The notes below the pieces were generated by a model. The model made no database searches, was not told the origin of the DNA, and was given only the letters and a program-made list of their open reading frames with translations. DNA of 44,409 nucleotides, from contig CAVKTI010000011.1 in assembly GCA_963659365.1 (NCBI GenBank), positions 1 to 44,409 of the forward strand, given 5' to 3'. This DNA comes from W0P28-013 sp963659365 (lineage in GTDB: Bacteria > Bacteroidota > Bacteroidia > Bacteroidales > Paludibacteraceae). A program made the position numbers and the translations under genes. Below, piece after piece: positions 13,474 through 19,209 of the stretch (the stretch's first letter is position 1; each line of letters starts with the position of its first letter).

Positions 13474-13992
13474 ATGCTGTTCCTTGATAAATACAAAGGC
13501 GACCGCGAAGCGTTTGAACAGAAAGTGCGCACGCTGGCGGTGAAATTGTCTATCAACCCCGACTGGCTGATGGCTACAATGATGCTCGAAAGCAGCCTGA
13601 ATCCGCAAGCCGTGAACCGCACTACCAACGCCACAGGGCTTATACAGTTTATGCCAAACACGGCTACCGCACTCGGCACAAGCGTACAACAGTTGTACGC
13701 GATGGACGGCTTGCAACAACTCGACTATGTTTATACCTACTTAAAGCCGTACGCTGGCACAATGGAGAGCCTTGCCGATGTCTATTTTGCCGTTTTCTTT
13801 CCAGCGGCGATTGGGAAACCCGACGACTGGACTTTGCACACCGCCAAACTTTCGGCAGGAATTATTGCGAAGCAAAATAGCGGCTACGACCTAAACCGCG
13901 ACGGCGTGCTTACCGTTGGCGAAGTACGCACCGCAATATACAACCGACTGGGTATCAAAGAAACCACCAGCGGCGAAATAAAAAAAAAGTAA
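13474..13992 (+). CDS. Lytic transglycosylase (SLT-type) with EF-hand-like loop
   Basis: Cleaves peptidoglycan between MurNAc and GlcNAc. The 172-residue protein has the SLT core: MMLESSLNPQAVN with catalytic Glu39, TGLIQFMPNTATALG (55-69) and a Tyr-containing helix after it. Near the C-terminus DLNRDGVLTVGE (139-150) matches the 12-residue EF-hand loop with Asp139, Asn141, Asp143, Gly144 and Glu150, so calcium binding is plausible. The gene ends AAA AAA AAG TAA, a slippery sequence; a -1 shift would add a membrane segment (separate entry). In tailless phages such enzymes help genome entry (PRD1 P7); it may also serve in lysis, since no other endolysin is visible. Confidence 0.85.
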   Translation: MLFLDKYKGDREAFEQKVRTLAVKLSINPDWLMATMMLESSLNPQAVNRTTNATGLIQFMPNTATALGTSVQQLYAMDGLQQLDYVYTYLKPYAGTMESLADVYFAVFFPAAIGKPDDWTLHTAKLSAGIIAKQNSGYDLNRDGVLTVGEVRTAIYNRLGIKETTSGEIKKK

Positions 13993-14063
13993 ATTGGAAA
14001 CCTTACGCTGTGGCAGGGGCTGTTGCTATGTTTGCGGCGTTGATTTTGTTAGACAATAGATAA
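13978..14063 (+). other. Possible -1 frameshift extension adding a membrane anchor to the transglycosylase
   Basis: Nine A (13980-13988) then G end the transglycosylase frame as AAA AAA AAG TAA, containing the A-AAA-AAG slippery heptamer used in dnaX. A -1 shift continues at 13989 with VNWKPYAVAGAVAMFAALIL and LDNR, 24 codons, to a TAA at 14061-14063, one base before the next start at 14065. The extension is a textbook single membrane segment and fills the 72-bp gap exactly. It has no good start codon of its own at its beginning. Alternatives are a homopolymer sequencing error that truncates a longer gene, or chance. Confidence 0.55.
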
Positions 14064-14064
14064 A

Positions 14065-15213
14065 ATGCTTATCAACGGACGAATGCACCAAAACGGACTA
14101 ATTCAGTCGGCGAACACGCTTGCCGACGGCGTTGTTTTGGCTACCGCCTACGGACAAGACGACAGCGAACTCTATTTGAAAACAAACGGAAATTTTTATA
14201 TAACATACACAAAAGGCGGACGGCTGCGTTTCGCAAAATCAGAATACAACAAAACAAATTCTTCGTACTCTGTTAGTTGGCAACCCGACAACGGCACAGG
14301 CAGCCGAATACGCGGCGAATTCACTACACTAACAACAAACTCCGCCAAATTTACGCGGTTGCTTTTCACACGGCAAAATCATATAACAGAAATAAACGCA
14401 TCGAATGGCGCGCTGTATGAACTTAAATTAAGCGGTTGCAGCGACTTGAAAACTTTAAGTTGTCAGGCGAACCAACTTAAAACGCTCGATGTAGCAAGAA
14501 ACACCGCACTTGTAACGCTCTATTGTGGCACAAATAAACTGGCAACGCTCGATGTTAGCAACAATACAGCAATAAAAACGCTCTATTGTCAGGCAAACCA
14601 AATTACAACGCTCGAAGTAACAACTAACACCGCACTCAAAGATTTACGCTGCGGCACAAATAAAATTACAACGCTCGATGTTAGCAACAATACAGCCTTG
14701 TCCGCTTTATATTGTCAGGAAAACCAACTGGCAACGCTCGATGTAGCAAACAACACCGCACTAAAAGATTTGCGCTGTAATTCAAACAAAATTACAACGC
14801 TCGATGTAGCAAACAACACCGCGCTGGTAACGCTCTATTGTCAGGCGAACCAACTTGCAACGCTCGATGTAGCAAACAATACCGCACTCAAAGACCTACA
14901 ATGTGGTGCGAACAAACTTACAACTATCGATGTTAGTAACAATGCGGCGTTGATGAAATTACAATGCGAAAAAAGCGAACTACTAACTTCGCTCAATGTC
15001 AGCAATACGCCGTCAGTAACAAAATTTAATTTTAGCGGAACGCTCGATAATATAGGTGCGGCAAACACCAGCGCAACAATATACAGCGCACTAAATGCCG
15101 CCTTTGCCACCTTTGCCGACGCTGGCACGCTCACCACCGACAACACCGAAGCAAGTGCCACGCTCCGCGCCACAGCGGAAGCCAAAGGCTGGACGGTTAC
15201 TATTGTAGAATAA
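14065..15213 (+). CDS. Leucine-rich repeat protein, candidate receptor-binding protein
   Basis: A 382-residue protein. Residues ~1-120 form an N-terminal domain with a repeat-like strand pattern (MHQNGLIQSANTLADGVVLA, DDSELYLKTNGNFYITY). Residues ~126-310 are eight 21-residue leucine-rich units of the type LxTLDVxNNTALxxLxCxxN with a Cys ladder, after one divergent starter unit. The C-terminus (~330-382) is Ala/Thr-rich (TSATIYSALNAAFATFADAG). No signal peptide or anchor. In Bacteroidota such units occur in surface and adhesin proteins; as part of the virion block a host-binding spike is the best inference. It starts 1 base after the frameshift extension stop. Confidence 0.6.
   Translation: MLINGRMHQNGLIQSANTLADGVVLATAYGQDDSELYLKTNGNFYITYTKGGRLRFAKSEYNKTNSSYSVSWQPDNGTGSRIRGEFTTLTTNSAKFTRLLFTRQNHITEINASNGALYELKLSGCSDLKTLSCQANQLKTLDVARNTALVTLYCGTNKLATLDVSNNTAIKTLYCQANQITTLEVTTNTALKDLRCGTNKITTLDVSNNTALSALYCQENQLATLDVANNTALKDLRCNSNKITTLDVANNTALVTLYCQANQLATLDVANNTALKDLQCGANKLTTIDVSNNAALMKLQCEKSELLTSLNVSNTPSVTKFNFSGTLDNIGAANTSATIYSALNAAFATFADAGTLTTDNTEASATLRATAEAKGWTVTIVE
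14473..14997 (+). repeat. 63-bp tandem repeats encoding LRR units
   Basis: Eight units of 63 bp each carry the near-identical core AACGCTCGATGTAGCAAACA or a variant (GTTAGCAACAA). Identity between units is high enough for homologous recombination to change the copy number in frame. Confidence 0.8.
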
Positions 15214-15217
15214 TAAG

Positions 15218-15451
15218 ATGGCAAAAACGGAACTTAAATACTGGGCTTCATTTCTTACAGGCGTTGCGTTGCTATTTTGGGGTTTTGTTGCGCCGCCTTA
15301 CGGCGAAATTTCGCAAAGCGTTCTTGTTGCCAGCGGCGAATTGCTGGTGCTGGCAGCAGCAATAGTTGGTATAGAACTTAATTTTGATTTCAAGGACTTA
15401 AAGATAAACAAAGGCAAACGCAAGAAAAATGACGACAACGGCGGAAAATAA
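15218..15451 (+). CDS. Holin-like two-segment membrane protein
   Basis: A 77-residue protein with two membrane segments (~10-25, ASFLTGVALLFWGFVA; ~34-52, SVLVASGELLVLAAAIVGI) and a Lys-rich hydrophilic C-terminal tail, the layout of class II holins. It is followed, with a 23-base overlap, by a spanin-like gene, which supports a lysis cassette. In a provirus it would open the inner membrane at the end of the cycle. Sequence family not recognised; the call rests on topology and position. Confidence 0.6.
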   Translation: MAKTELKYWASFLTGVALLFWGFVAPPYGEISQSVLVASGELLVLAAAIVGIELNFDFKDLKINKGKRKKNDDNGGK

Positions 15452-15866
15452 CAACGGCGGCGACTTGTACCGTTTTTTGATGTGGGTATTTCTGTTGGCA
15501 CTCGTTGCGTTGGTTGTTGGTAGTTTGAGCGGCTGCCGAACAGTACTACCCCCCGAAAGGGTGGTGCAGCGCACCGACACCGTGCGCACCCACAGCCGCG
15601 ACAGCATCTATATACACTACACCGATACCGTGCGCGAACGCACCAGCGGCGATACTGTATTTGTCGAAAATATAAAGTGGCGAACAACTTATAGAGAAAT
15701 TTATAAAGCCGACACAGTTGTGCGGCTCGATAGTATAGCAACAACGCAAGTGGTTAAAGTTGCAGAAATGAACAACTGGCAACGCTCGTTTTTTTGGATT
15801 GGTATTGTTTTTTCTGTACTTTTGCTGTTGTATATAACAATCAAAATCGTAAAGTGGTTAAAATAA
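15429..15866 (+). CDS. Unimolecular-spanin-like lipoprotein
   Basis: A 145-residue protein. A hydrophobic N-terminal segment (~16-32) ends in the lipobox LSGC with Cys36; the middle is a strand/coil region rich in Asp-Thr-Val repeats (RTDTVRTHSRDSIYIHYTDT); the C-terminus is a membrane segment (~121-141, FFWIGIVFSVLLLLYITIKI) with a basic end. A lipoprotein at one end and a transmembrane anchor at the other is the defining layout of u-spanins (phage T1 gp11), which link both membranes and fuse them at lysis. It overlaps the holin-like gene. Similar proteins accompany lysis genes of many Bacteroidota phages. Confidence 0.65.
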   Translation: MTTTAENNNGGDLYRFLMWVFLLALVALVVGSLSGCRTVLPPERVVQRTDTVRTHSRDSIYIHYTDTVRERTSGDTVFVENIKWRTTYREIYKADTVVRLDSIATTQVVKVAEMNNWQRSFFWIGIVFSVLLLLYITIKIVKWLK

Positions 15867-15877
15867 AATTTTAGGTT

Positions 15878-16141
15878 ATGGATATGGGAATAGGAAGAAT
15901 TATTGAAAGTTACGGACGGCGCACAATTTCGGGAGATATAAACCAAAATTTTGACGGCGGAGAATTTGAATTTGTTTTGTATCCAACTTCGCAAAAAAGA
16001 TTTGTCAGAAGCCACTATTGCGACAGCACAAAACAAGCATTGCACGAAGCAACAGGAATGATGTATGCAATGTTTTTTGAACACAAACACCCAAAACTTG
16101 AAATTTATCAAAACGGAAAACTTATACACAATATGTATTAA
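15878..16141 (+). CDS. Small hypothetical protein of the structural operon
   Basis: An 87-residue soluble protein, start 11 bases after the spanin-like gene. It contains a strand pair FEFVLYPTSQKRFVRSHYC and an aromatic/Met-rich helix ALHEATGMMYAMFFEH. No signal peptide, membrane segment or known motif. Position after the lysis cassette suggests a late accessory protein; nothing else can be said. Confidence 0.5.
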   Translation: MDMGIGRIIESYGRRTISGDINQNFDGGEFEFVLYPTSQKRFVRSHYCDSTKQALHEATGMMYAMFFEHKHPKLEIYQNGKLIHNMY

Positions 16142-16147
16142 AAAAAG

Positions 16148-16954
16148 ATGAGCAAGGCGAGCGAAATAGTTTTTTGGGCGACTTTGGGCTACAAAATTCT
16201 GCAAGGGTTGAAAAAGCGCAAAGAGGAAAAAGATGCGAACAAAATAGGGCGCATCGAAAACTTGCTGCCCTCTATGAAAACCGTTGCGCTATCTATCAAG
16301 GACGCGCTGCCGATGTTGCTACAATCCGAAATCGATATTGATGTTAATAACGGCGAAATTGTCGGCAGCGGCGACTTTTATACACTTTCGGCTGGTCTGC
16401 AAACAAAAACAGGCTTACCACGAATTATAACCACCCAAACACAACTCCGCCGTGCGCTTTCAGCCTCGAAACGCGACGACGGCACAATTCTACTACTGAA
16501 AACCGAAAACGCCCCCAACCGCAAGCAAACACGCCGCCAAACGATGGAACGCGCCTACAATATGCTGTCCAGCGGCGATATGCGCGACCTACACACCGAA
16601 CACGACGGATATGTTGCGGCGTTGATATATATTTGCGAGGGCGGCAAATTCCGCTGGGAGGGCGATCACGGCTTGAAGGAAGAGTTGTTCGGTAACGACA
16701 AAAAGGGACTCGACAAGCGCGTGAAGCGGTCGGCTGGCGAACGCCGCGCATACGCTCAAATAATAGACAACAACAACGGTATCACGCCCGAACGGCTGGC
16801 GGAGCAGTTGGCTCAATACGGACAAGACGACTATTTTTTGAAAAACGGTATTTTGGACGCGTTGCGCGAAAACAACAGTCCAGCCGTTGCGTTCAGCACT
16901 TTGCAAAATATGGATGCGCAATTTCTTTTCAACCAAACGGCAGTGCCGTTTTAA
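16148..16954 (+). CDS. Last protein of the structural operon, N-terminal amphipathic helix
   Basis: A 268-residue protein that begins with a moderately hydrophobic segment (SEIVFWATLGYKILQGLKK) and basic stretch, then a beta-rich middle (IDIDVNNGEIVGSGDFYTLS), a basic patch (NRKQTRRQTMERAYNML) and a C-terminal helical domain. I looked for Walker A/B motifs here because a packaging ATPase is missing from the block, but none is present. The N-terminus resembles that of the first gene product of the operon, with weak anchoring potential. Function unknown. Confidence 0.5.
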   Translation: MSKASEIVFWATLGYKILQGLKKRKEEKDANKIGRIENLLPSMKTVALSIKDALPMLLQSEIDIDVNNGEIVGSGDFYTLSAGLQTKTGLPRIITTQTQLRRALSASKRDDGTILLLKTENAPNRKQTRRQTMERAYNMLSSGDMRDLHTEHDGYVAALIYICEGGKFRWEGDHGLKEELFGNDKKGLDKRVKRSAGERRAYAQIIDNNNGITPERLAEQLAQYGQDDYFLKNGILDALRENNSPAVAFSTLQNMDAQFLFNQTAVPF

Positions 16955-16958
16955 TTTT

Positions 16959-16985
16959 TTTGTATCAAAAAAATAACTATCTTTG
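16959..16985 (+). promoter_or_regulatory. Promoter of the toxin-antitoxin pair
   Basis: TATCTTTG (16978-16985) matches the TAnnTTTG -7 box; TTTG at 16959-16962 is a possible -33 box with a short 15-bp spacer. The first ATG lies 25 bases downstream. Confidence 0.5.
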
Positions 16986-17010
16986 CAGCGAACACTAAAA
17001 ATATACTGTT

Positions 17011-17136
17011 ATGGTACAAAAACCAAAGGGCTTTATTTGGATAGATGGGAAGCGTTATTATACAGTAGAAGAAGCACGTGAATATATGAACGCACTAATA
17101 AAAGAGCATTTTGATAAAAAAAATGGGGTTGTTTAG
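17011..17136 (+). CDS. 41-residue protein paired with a ParE/RelE-type toxin
   Basis: ATG at 17011, TAG at 17134-17136, 41 residues (starts MVQKPKGFIWIDGKRYYTVE). The segment YTVEEAREYMNALIKEHFDKK is a single amphipathic helix like the toxin-binding helix of short antitoxins. It has its own promoter and overlaps the toxin frame, which is typical of type II modules. The lack of a recognisable DNA-binding domain is unusual; the N-terminal GFIWIDGKRYY strand could replace it. It may also be a truncated antitoxin. Confidence 0.55.
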   Translation: MVQKPKGFIWIDGKRYYTVEEAREYMNALIKEHFDKKNGVV

Positions 17137-17431
17137 GGTTATATTTTCAGTAACAGCAATAGACGATTTATCTTATCTATCTAAACAAATTTTTTTGATA
17201 AGTAAGTCCTATAATTTAGCACAAAAATACTCTGACGATTTGTTCTTGTATGTTGTTGATAAACTCGAATTTATGCCAGGAATGTTTGCTCCAAGCGAGT
17301 ACGAGTGTGTGCAAAGATGGGGAAAATACTGTATAACTTTCAAAAATTACACTATAATCTACAATATATATAGGGATATTGTACTTGTCGAACATATTAT
17401 GCCATCATCAATGATAATAAGCGGTTTTTGA
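17123..17431 (+). CDS. ParE/RelE-family toxin
   Basis: A 102-residue protein (ATG at 17123 preferred over TTG at 17111). It has the family layout: an N-terminal strand FRVIFSVTAIDDLSYLSKQI, two helices, and a C-terminal sheet RWGKYCITFKNYTIIYNIYR followed by IVLVEHIMPSS. RelE toxins cut mRNA on the ribosome, ParE toxins poison gyrase; the sequence does not decide between them. The start lies inside the 41-residue partner gene. In an integrated element it would act as an addiction module or as anti-phage defence of the lysogen. Confidence 0.75.
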   Translation: MGLFRVIFSVTAIDDLSYLSKQIFLISKSYNLAQKYSDDLFLYVVDKLEFMPGMFAPSEYECVQRWGKYCITFKNYTIIYNIYRDIVLVEHIMPSSMIISGF

Positions 17432-17467
17432 GTATTTAGAAAAAAATGTATTTTTTTTCAAAAAAAA

Positions 17468-17499
17468 TTTGGTGGTTAAAAAAATAGTTACTATATTTG
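17468..17499 (+). promoter_or_regulatory. Consensus promoter facing an ORF-free stretch
   Basis: TTTG (17468-17471), a 20-bp spacer and TATATTTG (17492-17499) give one of the best -33/-7 matches of the window. Downstream there is no ORF before the terminator at 17659-17681. Confidence 0.75.
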
Positions 17500-17505
17500 C
17501 AGCGG

Positions 17506-17681
17506 AGTTCTCGAAGAGTTTTTTGTAGATATTTTTTATCTTTTTATTCTCTCTTCCCCTCCCACCCAAAAAAAAATTTGAGGCGAAGTTGTTAGTAGAC
17601 CCCGCTCCTGCGGATCGCTTTTCGAAAACGGAAACGTAAGATACCGAGCTCGTTTTTTCTGGCTTACAGCCAGTTTTTTTT
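17506..17681 (+). ncRNA. Candidate ~175-nt small RNA of the element
   Basis: A consensus promoter at 17468-17499 and an intrinsic terminator at 17659-17681 enclose ~175 nt with no ORF. The RNA could fold: GAAGAG (17513-17518) with CTCTTC (17551-17556) enclosing AGATA (17527-17531) / TATCT (17537-17541), a short CCGC/GCGG hairpin (17602-17605, 17610-17613), and the terminator stem. It lies between the toxin-antitoxin pair and the convergent integrase gene, whose 3' end it just touches. Possible roles: regulatory RNA for integrase or immunity, an RNA antitoxin, or a packaging RNA; the sequence does not tell. Confidence 0.6.
17659..17681 (+). terminator. Intrinsic terminator of the candidate small RNA
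   Basis: CTGGCT (17659-17664), loop TAC, AGCCAG (17668-17673), then eight T (17674-17681). The T-run is on the plus strand only, so it serves plus-strand transcription and not the convergent integrase gene. Confidence 0.85.
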
Positions 17682-18876
17682 ATCCCTTTTTCAAATAGTC
17701 TATCACACGGCGGTTGGCTGCATCGACGCGTTCCCAATCGAAAGTGATATAAACACGCCCTGCAAGCGACGACGGCGAATGCCCCAGCGCGCGTCCGATA
17801 ACACTTTCATCAACGCCTACACGGCTGGCGTATGTTGCCCACGAATACCGCGCCCAATAGAGCGACAACCCATCAATCGAAAGTGCCTTTGCCAATTCGC
17901 GCACCTTTTTCCCCATAAAGTGGTAAAAGTTTTCGTAATTCAAATAACTGTTGCACCAATCGAGCAAACGACCGCTGGCAGTGTTATACTTTGATATTAT
18001 TTCGGCGGCTTCGGGTTGTATCTTTATTTTTATTATACTTTGCGACTTGTTTTGCGTTTTTGTTCGTACAAACTTTATCCGTCCGTGTTGGGCGGCTGGC
18101 ATATTGAACAAATCAATCGGATTTGCGCCGCAAAAGTAAAAAGAAAGCAAAAACAAATCTTTTGCCACCTGTTGCCCATAGGTGGGTGGTTGGTAGTCGA
18201 GCAGTCGGCGGAAATCGTCAATCAATAAATACTCCTTTTCTTTTTGTGCGTGTGGCATTTTGAATTTGCGGAACGGATAATTTGTTGTTAAATCGTTGTT
18301 TATTGCATCGTTGAATGCGGTACGCATATTTCGAAAGATAATGCCGCGTGTGTTTGCCGATAGTCCGTTGTCGCGCATAAATTCATCGAAACGCTGTAAA
18401 AATTTGTAATCTATTTCGGCAAAGTCGAGCGGCGAAGCGTGAAACTTTTTTATCCAGCCGTCGGCGTACTTAAAGGTTGCCGCGTGTTTGCCGCTCCCTT
18501 TTTTGTGTGCCAATTCGTCGAAATGTTGCGTGAAAGTTACACCGTCGGGGCGTTCATCGGCAAGAAGCCTCCGCCTTTCAAAAATTTTTTTTATTTCCTT
18601 TGCCGTCAAGTTCTGCCGTCCGTTGCTTACCAAGTCCAGCGAAAGTTGTTGCAATTCGGTATAAATTTTCAACAGTCCAGCGTTTATTGTTCGCGCGTTG
18701 GGCGTGTTGGCTGTTACAGTATGCGCAGGGTCGCGTCCGTCAAATTGTTGTTCGGTTGCTGCAACGCCTGTAACAACACTTGCGCTGGTGTTTGCGTTTC
18801 GTATCCACACACGGACGGGATATTGTCCGTTTGCGTTGGTGCTTCGGCGGTCGAGTGAAATGTTGATTGTTGCCAT
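17680..18876 (-). CDS. Tyrosine recombinase (integrase)
   Basis: Integrates and excises the element at the adjacent tRNA-Lys. The 398-residue protein has an N-terminal arm-binding domain, a SAM-like core-binding domain (~115-215) and a C-terminal catalytic domain. Visible catalytic residues: Arg343 in LYWARYSWAT, His366 in LGHS and Tyr376 in GRVYITFDWE. The box I position usually held by Arg reads FYFCGANPIDLF (246-257), without Arg, and the usual His of ARHSWAT is Tyr. Both occur in a branch of Bacteroidota integrases. The gene points away from the tRNA gene, and repeats at 18904-18990 upstream look like arm sites. Confidence 0.9.
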   Translation of the reverse strand: MATINISLDRRSTNANGQYPVRVWIRNANTSASVVTGVAATEQQFDGRDPAHTVTANTPNARTINAGLLKIYTELQQLSLDLVSNGRQNLTAKEIKKIFERRRLLADERPDGVTFTQHFDELAHKKGSGKHAATFKYADGWIKKFHASPLDFAEIDYKFLQRFDEFMRDNGLSANTRGIIFRNMRTAFNDAINNDLTTNYPFRKFKMPHAQKEKEYLLIDDFRRLLDYQPPTYGQQVAKDLFLLSFYFCGANPIDLFNMPAAQHGRIKFVRTKTQNKSQSIIKIKIQPEAAEIISKYNTASGRLLDWCNSYLNYENFYHFMGKKVRELAKALSIDGLSLYWARYSWATYASRVGVDESVIGRALGHSPSSLAGRVYITFDWERVDAANRRVIDYLKKG

Positions 18877-18903
18877 AAATAATTACAGAATTTTGCCGTG
18901 CAC

Positions 18904-18990
18904 TTGCACGGATTTTGCACGGATTTTATTTTTGATTAGTTTTTGATAAGTTGCGTATAAGTGATTATCAAGCACTTACGAAACTGCCAT
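18904..18990. repeat. Direct repeats upstream of the integrase, candidate arm-type sites
   Basis: TGCACGGATTT occurs twice in tandem (18905-18915, 18916-18926). Next come TTTTTGATTAG and TTTTTGATAAG, then TTGCGTATAAG and TGATTATCAAG, i.e. 11-bp periodic words ending in AG; TAAGTG...CACTTA is an inverted pair around 18958-18978. Clustered short repeats between an integrase gene and its attachment site are the usual arrangement of arm-type binding sites. Confidence 0.5.
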
Positions 18991-19045
18991 TTTTTGCACT
19001 ACAAACAAAAAATCAGGCAGTTTTTGTTTGTAACTCCCTGATTTT
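18981..19045. repeat. Overlapping inverted repeats at the element-tRNA junction
   Basis: Three perfect pairs interlock: AAACTGCC (18981-18988) with GGCAGTTT (19016-19023); TACAAACAAAAA (19000-19011) with TTTTTGTTTGTA (19021-19032); AAAATCAGG (19009-19017) with CCTGATTTT (19037-19045). They are mutually exclusive as hairpins. The set ends 4 bp from the tRNA CCA end, so it could be the tRNA terminator, integrase core/accessory sites, or both. Confidence 0.6.
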
Positions 19046-19048
19046 CAG

Positions 19049-19124
<76 letters not shown>

Positions 19125-19144
19125 ATACCGATTATTTTCGCGTG

Positions 19145-19152
19145 CAAAGGTA
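19145..19152 (-). promoter_or_regulatory. -7 box of the tRNA-Lys gene
   Basis: CAAAGGTA on the plus strand is TACCTTTG on the minus strand, 20 bases before the tRNA 5' end; a TTTG-like -33 element lies ~18 bp further upstream. Confidence 0.65.
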
Positions 19153-19209
19153 CAAAAAAAATGTCAGTTGCAAACACTATACGGCACTTTTTTCGTTCTT
19201 GCTTATAAA

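Noticed and set aside
14065..15213. Diversity-generating retroelement target
   Set aside because: There is no reverse transcriptase and no template repeat; variation would come from the 63-bp repeats.
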